Shown: positions 16,738-24,616 of the stretch, piece by piece | Layout of the letters: every line of letters begins with the position of its first letter | Position numbering within the stretch: position 1 is the first letter of the stretch | Assembly: GCA_016197205.1 (NCBI GenBank) | Contig: JACPWG010000084.1 | Span: 1 to 59,182, forward strand | Length of the DNA stretch: 59,182 nt | Direction: 5' to 3' | From: Planctomycetota bacterium | GTDB taxonomy: Bacteria > Planctomycetota > MHYJ01 > WSZJ01 > JACPWG01 | Notes under the pieces: generated by a model | The model's database searches: none | What the model was told of the DNA's origin: nothing | Seen by the model: the letters and a program-made list of their open reading frames with translations, nothing else | Program-made: the position numbers and the translations under genes

Positions 16738-17505
16738 CTATTTCACGGAAGGCGACCGCCCCGTTCCACCTTGAAAGGGCTGCCCCTTGGGCTTGAAGCG
16801 GTCCACATCGGAGGTGAAGAGGAAGAACTCAAACCCCTTCCACTCCTCCCAGCTCAGTTCCTGGAGCCTTGCCTTGAGCAGTGCCGTCTCCTTCGCCGTG
16901 GGCACGACGCCCCCGAGCAGACCTTCGGGCAAGGGCTGCGCGCTCACCACGATCGTGGCGTACACAAGCGTCGCGATCCGATGAAATTCCTCGGGCGACA
17001 TCGCGTGCCGCACGAGGACCCTCGCGTAGGCGAGTTTCAGCTCGTTCCATGCGCGGAGCAATCGCATCACGTCGTCAAAACCCGGTTGCGCATTGCCTTT
17101 CGTCCGTTGGGCGTCCAGTTTCTGGAAGAGGGCGCGATGTCGCTCCAGCTCGGGGCGGAGATCCTTGCGGATCGCCAGGAACACCGAGACGCGGTCGGCG
17201 GTCAGGGCCGGCGGCGCGTCCTTCTCGTACGGCGCCAGGGTCCGGGCTTCGGCGTAGAGTTTTCCCACTTCCCCTTTGCCTTGGATGTTTTCGCCATACT
17301 GTTGCATCGCCTCCGCCCATTGCTTGAACTTTTGCGCCCCCCAAATGCCCAGCGCGAACAGCCCGCCGCAGACGAGAAGACCAAAAACAAAAACGGCCGC
17401 GAGGCACCCGAGCACCCACTTGAGGGTATTGTCCTTTCCCTGCCCGCCGTTGACGCCGCCCCCGCCGGGGGAGCCCTGGGTCGGATTTGGAAGGGGATTC
17501 GGCAT
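16738..17505 (-). CDS. Single-pass membrane protein of unknown function
   Basis: A 255-residue protein with a Pro/Gly/Asn-rich N-terminus (about 25 residues), one strong transmembrane segment (WVLGCLAAVFVFGLLVCGG, about residues 30-52) and a helical, charged extracytoplasmic or cytoplasmic domain of about 200 residues. The only repeated theme in that domain is amphipathic helices (LRAWNELKLAYARVLVRH). I do not recognise the family. ATG at 17505 has GAGGAG 6 bases upstream, which fixes the start. A longer open frame upstream is not supported. It sits alone between two intergenic repeat regions. Confidence 0.75.
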   Translation of the reverse strand: MPNPLPNPTQGSPGGGGVNGGQGKDNTLKWVLGCLAAVFVFGLLVCGGLFALGIWGAQKFKQWAEAMQQYGENIQGKGEVGKLYAEARTLAPYEKDAPPALTADRVSVFLAIRKDLRPELERHRALFQKLDAQRTKGNAQPGFDDVMRLLRAWNELKLAYARVLVRHAMSPEEFHRIATLVYATIVVSAQPLPEGLLGGVVPTAKETALLKARLQELSWEEWKGFEFFLFTSDVDRFKPKGQPFQGGTGRSPSVK

Positions 17506-18301
17506 GGGGTCTCCTCGTGCTGTCGTGTTGCGAATGCGCGCCTCGGCCCCGCCTCGAGCCCGGACCGCGCGCGGAACCGGGCGACGGTCGTTCAGTCGCC
17601 GGGCGCGGCCTGCGCGTTCGGCGGGAGAGCGTGAGTCGCGGGCGCGAAAGGCGAGCGAGCCGGAGTGGTGCGCGCGAACGGCGAGAGAGCGGGTGCGGTC
17701 GGGGTGGGGTCGGCCGGGGGAATCTTCGCCTGCAGGACGCTCGTGGGCGTTCCGCCGGCGGCCTCTCGCGGGAGTTCCCCAGCGGCCGGCCGCTGCGAAC
17801 CGCCTCGGCCCGCGGCGCGCCCGCGGCCCGGCTGGGAGGTAGACCCGCTCCGTCAGCTCCCGCTTGGCTTCCTCGTCGCCCCGCCTGGCCGTCCCCCTCG
17901 ACCCGGAAGGACGTTCCCGTCCTGGCGCGCCCGCGCAGGGGCGCCGGCCCCAGCAGCCAGGAGTCGCCCCTCCCCGCGGAGCGGGAAAGGGTCGGGAGGA
18001 AGGGCCTCTCCGCCGATCGAAGTGCCTGCGTAGGGCCAGTAGGGCCCGTAAAGCAACAACTCCTGCAGCTCGGAAACCGGGGAGCTCCTCAGGAAAAGGC
18101 TCAAGGCACAAGGATCAATTTTCAGGCAAGGCTCAAAGTTTAAGGCTCAGAGTCGGCGATGCCGTGTCCGGGCTACGTTCCGTGGTGGTCATTGAGGATT
18201 GGACCTTGAGCCTTGTCTGAGTTTTGAAAATTGAGGGTTGAGAACTCTTGTCGCCCCGCTGCGCGGCAAACGAACAAGTTATTTTCTTACGGGACCTTAC
18301 C
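17506..18301. other. Long intergenic region
   Basis: 796 bases without a supported gene. The GC-rich part 17506-18090 has open frames on both strands but no ribosome site or recognisable domain. The part next to the lipoprotein gene (18095-18245) consists of degenerate heptanucleotide repeats. Confidence 0.5.
18095..18245. repeat. Degenerate heptanucleotide repeat arrays (inverted pair)
   Basis: The left half is made of AAGGCTC/AAGGATC-type words and the right half of TTGAGCC/TTGAGGG-type words, with about 60 bases of unrelated sequence between. The two arms are rough inverted complements, as in the family C elements, so this may be a decayed member. Confidence 0.45.
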
Positions 18302-18661
18302 CTACTTCGCCGCGGCCCTCACTTCCGCGTCCGCGTCGCCGGCGGCCGTCTTCTGGAGGGCCTCCTTCGCCTTCGGATCGCTGAGCTTCTTCAGCTCGGT
18401 GACGGCCACGAGCCGGTTGGCCGGCTTCGGATCGCCGAGGAGTCCCGTGAGGAGCGACAGGCGGTCGGCGGGCGGCAGCTTTTCAAGCTGCTTGCGCGCC
18501 TCGAGCTTCTCGGAGAACTTGCCCGAGGTGAGTTTCGCCTTGATCTGATCGGCGGTCAGGCTTCCGCCCGGCTTCTGCGTGACCGTCTTGTCGACCGACC
18601 CGCAGCCCGCGACGAGCGCCACGGCGAGGAAGAGGGGCAGGAATCCCGCAAATCGCTTCAT
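18302..18661 (-). CDS. Small HEAT-like repeat lipoprotein
   Basis: A 119-residue precursor with a lipoprotein signal (LFLAVALVAGC, lipobox Cys at residue 20). The mature part is helical with HEAT-like pattern (SDPKAKEAL..AAGDADAEVRAAA). The segment around SGKFSEKLEARKQLEKLPPADRL is closely similar to SSKFSEKVEARRQVDKLPEADRL in the gene immediately upstream, so the two are tandem paralogues. GGAGGG precedes ATG 18661. It is the third gene of an apparent TPR-HEAT-HEAT operon. Function unknown, probably a membrane-attached assembly or scaffold protein. Confidence 0.8.
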   Translation of the reverse strand: MKRFAGFLPLFLAVALVAGCGSVDKTVTQKPGGSLTADQIKAKLTSGKFSEKLEARKQLEKLPPADRLSLLTGLLGDPKPANRLVAVTELKKLSDPKAKEALQKTAAGDADAEVRAAAK

Positions 18662-18681
18662 CGGACCCTCCGTAGTTGGCG

Positions 18682-19281
18682 TTATTTGACCCCGAGCTTC
18701 GCTTTCCAGGCCTCGACGAGTTTCGGTCGGGCCTCCGTCCACCCTTCCTCCTTCTCGAGGGAGGGCTTTGAGATCTCTTCGTGCTTGAGCGCGTCCAGGC
18801 CCTGTGCCGCGGCCCGCTGCGCGCTCTCAGCGCCGTCCTTCTGAAGCCGTTCGAGCAGGTACTCAGCCGCCTTCGGATAGGAGGTGCCCGCGAGCGCGCC
18901 GAGCGCAGCCGCTCGCACGTCCGCGTCCGTGTCCGCGGCGGACAGCTCCAGGAGGGCCTTGCTCGCCTCCTCGGAGGACAGCTTGGCCAGTTCCTTCGCA
19001 GCCATCGTGCGCATGGAGGCCTGCGGGTCCTTGGTCATCCCCTGGAACAGCTCGAGGCGATCCGCCTCCGGCAGCTTGTCCACCTGCCGGCGTGCCTCGA
19101 CCTTCTCGCTGAACTTGCTGCTCCGGAGGCCCGACTTGATGGCCTCCGCGTCCAGCGTGCGCGGCTTCAGGTCCGTCAACTTCTTCGTCTCGGGCCACAC
19201 GACGAACTTCAGGTAGAGGAATAGCCCCAGGGCCGCGACGACAATGAGGCCCGCCAGGCCGAACGCCACCTTCTTGAGCAT
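18682..19281 (-). CDS. Membrane-anchored HEAT-repeat protein
   Basis: A 199-residue protein with an N-terminal membrane anchor (VAFGLAGLIVVAALGLFLYL) and HEAT-type helical repeats (MAAKELAKLSSEEASKALLEL, then TDADVRAAALGALAG). Its ATG overlaps the stop of the TPR gene in a TAATG arrangement, so translation is coupled. It is paralogous to the following small lipoprotein through the KFSEK..EAR segment. No catalytic motif. Confidence 0.82.
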   Translation of the reverse strand: MLKKVAFGLAGLIVVAALGLFLYLKFVVWPETKKLTDLKPRTLDAEAIKSGLRSSKFSEKVEARRQVDKLPEADRLELFQGMTKDPQASMRTMAAKELAKLSSEEASKALLELSAADTDADVRAAALGALAGTSYPKAAEYLLERLQKDGAESAQRAAAQGLDALKHEEISKPSLEKEEGWTEARPKLVEAWKAKLGVK

Positions 19282-20036
19282 TAGTCGCGCTCCGGCTTGT
19301 CCAGGTTGGCCATCAGCTTCTTCGCGTCCTCCTGCTGGCGCTTGCCCTCGGGCACCCAGGCAGCCTCAGGCTTCGCGGCGAGGATCCAGTCGCATTCCTT
19401 CTTGGCCTCGTCCTTCTTCCCGTCCCGCTTGAGGGCTTCGGCGTAGTAGAGGTGGTTCAGCAGGTTGTTCGGGCCCAGGGCGATCGCCTTTTTCAGGTAC
19501 TCGATCGCCTTGTCGAGGGAGCCGCCGCTCATGCGCGGGAGCTTGTAGTAGAGCCGCCCGAGGACGCGATTGCAGCCGCCCCCCTCGAACTTCTCGTCCA
19601 GCTTCATGACGGTGTTCATTTCTTCCTTGATCGGGTCGACCAGGTCGAGGCTCTGCGCGATGCCCTTCGCCTCGCCGTACTTCCCGTACAGCACGCCGAG
19701 CCAGAAGTGGCATGCCGCGCTCTTCTCGTTCACCTGGACGCCGAGCTTGACGACGTCGATGCCCTCGCGGAACGCGGCCTGCTTCTTTCCGCCGTCCGTC
19801 TCGGATTCCCCGATCCAGTAATAGCACTTGCCGATCTTCCAGTACGCCTCTTCGCACTTGTCGTTGGCTTCAATGGCGGCTTGGTACTTCTCGACGGCCT
19901 GGCGAGCGCTGTCCCCCTTCTCGCGCTGGGCGTAGAGATCGTCCCCTTCCTTGAGGGCCTTCTTCTCGGCCTGCGCCCAGGCCTGGCCTCCGAGGGAAAG
20001 CGCGAAGATGACGGTCGCGAGCAGCAGTCGGTCCAT
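19281..20036 (-). CDS. Secreted TPR protein
   Basis: A 251-residue precursor with a signal peptide (LLLATVIFALSLGGQAWAQ) and TPR-type helix pairs (GDSARQAVEKYQAAIEANDK, then EEAYWKIGKCYYWIGES, and near the end LDKAIEYLKKAIALGPNN, LNHLYYAEALKRDG). The layout resembles periplasmic TatT/TPR proteins. ATG at 20036 is 7 bases after GGGAGG. It is the first gene of the TPR-HEAT-HEAT operon, with all three products exported or membrane-anchored, suggesting one extracytoplasmic complex. Confidence 0.82.
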   Translation of the reverse strand: MDRLLLATVIFALSLGGQAWAQAEKKALKEGDDLYAQREKGDSARQAVEKYQAAIEANDKCEEAYWKIGKCYYWIGESETDGGKKQAAFREGIDVVKLGVQVNEKSAACHFWLGVLYGKYGEAKGIAQSLDLVDPIKEEMNTVMKLDEKFEGGGCNRVLGRLYYKLPRMSGGSLDKAIEYLKKAIALGPNNLLNHLYYAEALKRDGKKDEAKKECDWILAAKPEAAWVPEGKRQQEDAKKLMANLDKPERD

Positions 20037-20090
20037 GCAACGTCCTCCCGAGCGAATGGTTGGGTTGGTGGGCTTCAAGGACGCGGCATT

Positions 20091-21209
20091 CTACCGGCGA
20101 CTCCGTGGGGAGGCAAGGAAAATGGCCGGTTTCGCAAGACTTGTTCGCGTGCGGGACAGGCAGCCCGCAACGTGCCTGTCGGGGACGGAGAGCGGCAGCG
20201 CCGCCAGCTCCGCGGGCGTGACCCAGCGGACCTCGGAGTCGGCCGCGGGCCGGACCCGGCCGACGGCCGCGCAAGCGCGCGCGACCAGGGTCATGTGAAA
20301 ATGGGTGAACGTGTGCTCCACGATCGTAAGCGGGCCCGGCTGCGTCCGACGGAGCGCGAGGCCGGTCTTCTCCCGCAGTCCGCGTTGGAGCGCCACGTCG
20401 GCGGACTCGTTCCGCTGCCGGGTACCACAGGGGAATTCCCACAAGCCGCCGAGGAGACCGCGGCGGGGCCGACGGACCACGAGGACCTTGCCCGCGCGGA
20501 CGACGATCGCGGCGAGGACCTCGTGCGTGGGGACGGGTCGCCTGGCGGGGCGGACGGGCAGCCGCTCCTGGAGCCCGCGGCGCGCGGCCGTGCAGTCGGC
20601 CCGAAGGGGGCAGAGGGGGCACCGCGGGGAGCGCGGGACGCAGACGAGCGCGCCCAGTTCCATCAGCCCCTGGTTGAACGCACTAGGGTCTTCACCTGAG
20701 ATCGCCCGTTCGAGCGCCCGGTCGATGCGCCGGCGCGGATGCAATCCACGAGGATCCACTTCGACGGCCAGGAGGCGCGCCATGACGCGCAGTACGTTTC
20801 CGTCGACGACCGGCGTGCGCTCCCCGAAGGCGAGGCTCGCGACCGCCGCTGAGGTGTAGGGCCCGAACCCGGGGAGTTCGCGGAGGGCGGCGGCGGTCGT
20901 GGGGAGGCGACCCCCGTGATGGAGGACCAGCTCACGGGCGGCAGCGTGGAGGTTGCGGGCTCGGGAGTAGTAACCGAGACCCTCCCACGCCTTGAGGACG
21001 TCCTCGAGGGGAGCGGCGTCGAGGGCTTCGACGGTGGGGAAGCGCGCGAGGAAGCGCTCGAAGTAGGGGATGACCGTCTCGACGCGCGTCTGCTGCAACA
21101 TGACCTCGGAAATCCACACGCGGTAGGGCTCGCGCGTGCGTCGCCAGGGGAGGTCGCGGTGGGAGGCGCGGTACCATGACGTGAGGCGGTGGGGCCAGGG
21201 AGGAGACAT
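20091..21209 (-). CDS. mutY: A/G-specific adenine DNA glycosylase
   Basis: A 372-residue MutY, which removes adenine mispaired with 8-oxoguanine. Visible features: catalytic E35 in WISEVMLQQTRVETV, the helix-hairpin-helix LPGFGPYTSAAV, catalytic D136 in VVDGNV, and the [4Fe-4S] loop C-x6-C-x2-C-x5-C (CVPRSPRCPLCPLRADC). The C-terminal NUDIX-like domain follows (about 230-350), including LLGGLWEFPCG and REKTGL, which recognises 8-oxoG. Length and order are normal for the family. ATG 21209 has only a weak ribosome site. A longer open frame upstream runs into a repeat and is not used. Confidence 0.95.
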   Translation of the reverse strand: MSPPWPHRLTSWYRASHRDLPWRRTREPYRVWISEVMLQQTRVETVIPYFERFLARFPTVEALDAAPLEDVLKAWEGLGYYSRARNLHAAARELVLHHGGRLPTTAAALRELPGFGPYTSAAVASLAFGERTPVVDGNVLRVMARLLAVEVDPRGLHPRRRIDRALERAISGEDPSAFNQGLMELGALVCVPRSPRCPLCPLRADCTAARRGLQERLPVRPARRPVPTHEVLAAIVVRAGKVLVVRRPRRGLLGGLWEFPCGTRQRNESADVALQRGLREKTGLALRRTQPGPLTIVEHTFTHFHMTLVARACAAVGRVRPAADSEVRWVTPAELAALPLSVPDRHVAGCLSRTRTSLAKPAIFLASPRSRR

Positions 21210-21233
21210 GTGGGGAACGCTCGGGCGAGTGAA

Positions 21234-21270
21234 GGGGGCGACGAAACCGCAGAGACGCAGAGACGCAGAG
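21234..21270. repeat. Inverted repeat bracketing the GxxExxY gene, left arm
   Basis: Reads GACGAAACCGCAGAGACGCA and continues as GAGACGC words. It is the reverse complement, with a few mismatches, of 21721-21753. Confidence 0.7.
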
Positions 21271-21283
21271 GGGGCGGAGTCAA

Positions 21284-21661
21284 TTAGAGGTTGTTCACCA
21301 TGCGAACCAGGCCCTGCTTCAGGACGGGGACGTTGAAATTGATGAGGAGGCCGATTTTCTTTCCTGTGAGCTTGAGCTGAGTGAGAAGTTGGGCCTGGAA
21401 GACCGGGATGATGTGCTCCACGGCCTTCAACTCGACGACCACGCACTCTTCGACCAGGAGATCCAGTCGCAGCTCGGACTCCAGCGTCACTTCTTTGTAG
21501 CGGATCGGCAGTTGAACCTGTTTGCGAAATTGCAGGCCGGCCTTGGACAGCTCGTAGCACATGCACTCTTGGTACACCGACTCCAGCAAACCGGGGCCCA
21601 GCACCCGATGGACCTCAATCGCCGCGCCGATGATCCGCTCCGTCACCAAATTGATGTCCAT
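21284..21661 (-). CDS. GxxExxY-family protein
   Basis: A 125-residue protein of the GxxExxY family, named for the motif seen here as GLLESVY (G24..E27..Y30). Further conserved parts are RYKEV, LRLDLLVEECVVVELKAVE (a PD-(D/E)xK-like D..ELK pattern) and the C-terminal KIGLLINFNVPVLKQGL. Biological role is not established; the nuclease-like core is inference. GGAGAAG lies upstream of ATG 21661. The gene is bracketed by inverted repeats of about 33 bp (21234-21270 and 21721-21753), which makes it look like a small mobile cassette between MutY and an aminopeptidase gene. Confidence 0.9.
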   Translation of the reverse strand: MDINLVTERIIGAAIEVHRVLGPGLLESVYQECMCYELSKAGLQFRKQVQLPIRYKEVTLESELRLDLLVEECVVVELKAVEHIIPVFQAQLLTQLKLTGKKIGLLINFNVPVLKQGLVRMVNNL

Positions 21662-21720
21662 TGTCTGTCTTCTCCAATCCGATTCGACCCGGTTCCCCCG
21701 CGTTCATCTCACCACGGCTC

Positions 21721-21753
21721 CTCCGCGTCTCCGCGTCTCTGTGTTTCGTCCCC
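21721..21753. repeat. Inverted repeat bracketing the GxxExxY gene, right arm
   Basis: CTCCGCGTCTCCGCGTCTCT followed by GTGTTTCGTCCCC; the inverse of 21234-21270. A solitary related piece, CTGCGTCTCCGCGTCTCTGT, lies at about 48264-48283. Confidence 0.7.
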
Positions 21754-21860
21754 TCATTCACCCACCCACGGCCTTTCAACCTTGCCATCCACCCTGCTGT
21801 CTCGCCCTGGGGACGCTACAGGGGAGCGAGGTCGAGAACGCGTGTTCCCACGGACGCCTC

Positions 21861-21885
21861 GAGACCGCTCCCTGACGGTCGCGGT
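21861..21885. repeat. 25-bp dispersed repeat, copy 1
   Basis: GAGACCGCTCCCTGACGGTC followed by GCGGT; identical to 30137-30161. Both copies lie within 20-25 bases downstream of the TAG stop of a minus-strand gene. Confidence 0.65.
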
Positions 21886-21906
21886 TCCGTTACGGTCGCG
21901 GTGCCG

Positions 21907-24543
21907 CTACTTCCCCCTCAGCGCCCCCTCCTTCTCGATCCTCTCCGCCTCCGCCATCGACTTTTTCGCTCGGGCCCTCAATTCCTCGGCCTCCGCCTGG
22001 GACGTCTTCGACGCAGCCTCCTTCTGGATCGCTTCCCGCTCCAAGCGCTTGGCCTCCTCCTTCAGGTCCGCGACCCTCTTCTCCTCCGATCCGTCCCTCA
22101 ACCTCTTCAGCGCTTCCTTGGCCCCCTTCTTCAGCCGTCCGTCCACGGCGCCGGCCAGCAGCTTCTCGATCGCCTCCTTCGCCCGCGGGTCCGCCCGCTC
22201 TTTCAGCGCATCCAAAGCGGAGACCCGGGTCCAGTAGTACGGATCGTCGAGCAGCGACACCAGGTAGTCGGTCACCCCCGCGTCCCCCGGCCGGTGCCTC
22301 GCCAGCGCCCCCACGGCCGGGCCGCGCACGTGCGTCGGGTTGCCGTACCGGGCCTGATTCCATGCCACGCTCACCCCCTCCGCCGGATCCAGTTCCAGGA
22401 TCCCCGCCATCGCGGCGTTCCGGATCCCCTCTCCGTGCGAGGGCTCGAGGAGCGCCTTCGTGCAGAGTTCCAGCGCATCCTTCGCCTTCGTCTTCACCAA
22501 GGCGGAAATCGCCGCTGCCCGCACCCCGTAGCTCTCCTCCTTCTCCCACAGCTTGTGCAGGCCGTCCCGCGAGCGGTCGTCCGCGATGTTGCCGAGCGCG
22601 TCCGTGACCGCGTGCCGCACGCGGGCGTCCTTCTCCGCGCCCGCCGCCGTCAGCAAGGCCGCCAGCGCCTTCTCCCCCTTCATGTCGCCGAGCACGCCCG
22701 CGGCGGTCCGGCGCACAGCCCAGAACTTGTCGTTCGCCAGCACCTCCGCCACCTTGCCCTGCGCATCCCCGTCGTCCTTGAGTCGCGCGCCCAGTTCCTT
22801 CACGGCCTTGATCCGCCCCAGGCAGTCGTCGTCGTTTGTCGCCTGGTAGAGGTACTCCTCCTTCGCCTTGGGGAAGTCGAGCGTCTTCGGGATCCAGCCG
22901 TACTTGTCGAAGGCGACCAGAAGCGGCTTCGCGTCGAGCGGCAGGTAGACGTGCAGTTCCGCCTGCGCGACCTGCAGGCGCAGGGGGGTCTTGCCTTTGG
23001 CGGTCGTGAACTCCACCGCGACCGGGGTTTGGAAGACCGGGGTGATCCCCTCCGCCTTCTGCGTCTGCTTGATGTGGAGGCCGACCAGCTTCGTCTCGTC
23101 GCTCCAGTCCCAGCTCACTTGGAAATCGGGATGGCCGGCCTTTGCGAGCCACTGGTCGAAGAACCACCCGAGGTCCTTGCCGCTGGCCTCTTCCATGGCC
23201 TTCTTGAAGTCGGAGGTCGTGACGTTCTTGCCCGCGTGCCGCTCCGCGTAGAGGGCGATCCCCTTCCACCAGGTCTCGTCGCCGAGGACGAACCGCAGGT
23301 GGTGCAGGACGCAGGCGCCTTTCTCGTAGGAGTGGGCGTCGAAGAGGTCCATCGGCTCGAAGTAGCGGTCGCACACGATCGGGCGACGATAGGAATGCGC
23401 ATCCTCGTTGAGGTAGCCCTCGAGTGCGCCCTGTATTTCCAAGCGGAAATCGTCGGGGCCGAGCGCATGTTCCGTGTAGAGGGCAGCGAAGTAAGACGCG
23501 AAGCCTTCGTTCAACCAGATGTGGGACCAATCGGCGCACGTGAGGAGGTCTCCCCACCACTGATGGGCCAGCTCGTGGGCGACCAGGCCCTCGCTTCGGC
23601 TCTCGAGGTGGGCGCGTTCGTCGTGCAGCGTGTTGTGGGTGAGCGTGGTGGCGGAAGCGTTTTCCATCCCGCCGAAGAGGAAATCCTGTACGGCGCACTG
23701 GGCGTATTTCTCCCAGGGAAACTTGCGCCCGATCTTCGACGAAAAAAAGCGGATCATGTCGGGGGTCTGCCCGAACGAGCGTTTCACGGTGGCGTCGTCG
23801 ATCTTGCGGCCGGGTACGACGTAGTCGAGGGCGAGGCCGTCCACCTCTTCCTTGTGTTCGGAGAAGTCCCCGGCGACGACGGAGAGCAGGTAGGAGACGT
23901 GGGGGATTTCCTCCTTCCAGTGAAAGGTCCGCGTGCCGTCGGCATTCTCGGTCGTTTCGAGGAGCCTGCCGTTTGAGATCGCGAGCCGGCCCGCGGGGAC
24001 CGTGACGAAGGTTTCGCTCGTCGCGAGATCGTTCGGGTAGTCGTAGCAGGGCACCCAGTAGTGCGTGTCCTCATCCTCTCCCTGACTCCAGATCTGGACC
24101 GGCTTGTCGGGGTAGCCGGCGTCCGGCCGCAGGAAGTAGATCCCCTTCCGCGGTCTGCCCTCGTAGGCGATCGTCACGGTCAGCGTGTCCGCGGGCGCGT
24201 ACGACCGTCCGAGGTCAATGGAGAGCGTCTGGCCGGCGAGCGTGTGCTTGAGGGGGGCGCCGTTCGGGCCGACGGCGGACGTGACGGTCAGCTCGGCGCA
24301 ATCGAGGTCGAGGCGCGAGAAGTTCGGGTGGAGCGGCTTCAACGTGATCGCGACCTCCCCCTTCAGCTCCCCCTTCTCGGCCTCGAAGGCGAGGCGCAGG
24401 CGGTAGTGCTGGACGTCGTAGGTCCGAAGCCGCGGGAAGTGCTGGGTGTAGGTCTCGTCGCCGAAGGGTTTGGGCTCGGCGAACGCCGCGGTCGCGAGGG
24501 TGAGCAGGACGAGAAGGGGGAGAGGGAGGCTGGGGGAGCGCAT
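21907..24543 (-). CDS. M1-family aminopeptidase with C-terminal HEAT repeats, exported
   Basis: An 878-residue zinc aminopeptidase (gluzincin, M1). Signal peptide at residues 1-22. N-terminal beta-saddle domain (about 40-240). Exopeptidase motif GGMENAS (291-297). Zinc site HELAH (323-327) with third ligand E346 in LNEGFA. The tail (about 640-830) is made of HEAT-like repeats (AAGVLGDMKGEKALAALL, DALGNIADDRSRDGL) instead of the classical C-terminal lid, and ends in a charged coiled coil. It removes N-terminal residues from peptides, here in the periplasm or at the surface. ATG 24543 is chosen for the signal peptide. Confidence 0.92.
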   Translation of the reverse strand: MRSPSLPLPLLVLLTLATAAFAEPKPFGDETYTQHFPRLRTYDVQHYRLRLAFEAEKGELKGEVAITLKPLHPNFSRLDLDCAELTVTSAVGPNGAPLKHTLAGQTLSIDLGRSYAPADTLTVTIAYEGRPRKGIYFLRPDAGYPDKPVQIWSQGEDEDTHYWVPCYDYPNDLATSETFVTVPAGRLAISNGRLLETTENADGTRTFHWKEEIPHVSYLLSVVAGDFSEHKEEVDGLALDYVVPGRKIDDATVKRSFGQTPDMIRFFSSKIGRKFPWEKYAQCAVQDFLFGGMENASATTLTHNTLHDERAHLESRSEGLVAHELAHQWWGDLLTCADWSHIWLNEGFASYFAALYTEHALGPDDFRLEIQGALEGYLNEDAHSYRRPIVCDRYFEPMDLFDAHSYEKGACVLHHLRFVLGDETWWKGIALYAERHAGKNVTTSDFKKAMEEASGKDLGWFFDQWLAKAGHPDFQVSWDWSDETKLVGLHIKQTQKAEGITPVFQTPVAVEFTTAKGKTPLRLQVAQAELHVYLPLDAKPLLVAFDKYGWIPKTLDFPKAKEEYLYQATNDDDCLGRIKAVKELGARLKDDGDAQGKVAEVLANDKFWAVRRTAAGVLGDMKGEKALAALLTAAGAEKDARVRHAVTDALGNIADDRSRDGLHKLWEKEESYGVRAAAISALVKTKAKDALELCTKALLEPSHGEGIRNAAMAGILELDPAEGVSVAWNQARYGNPTHVRGPAVGALARHRPGDAGVTDYLVSLLDDPYYWTRVSALDALKERADPRAKEAIEKLLAGAVDGRLKKGAKEALKRLRDGSEEKRVADLKEEAKRLEREAIQKEAASKTSQAEAEELRARAKKSMAEAERIEKEGALRGK

Positions 24544-24616
24544 GTCGCGTTCGCCTCGAAAAGAGGACTTTGGTGTGGCTCTCGGCATGGGAGCGTGCAT
24601 CGCGCCGGGTGCGACA

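Noticed and set aside
17506..18111. N-terminal extension of the membrane protein up to 18111
   Set aside because: The extension is Arg/Pro/Gly-rich without conservation signs, and a strong ribosome site plus ATG at 17505 explains the start.
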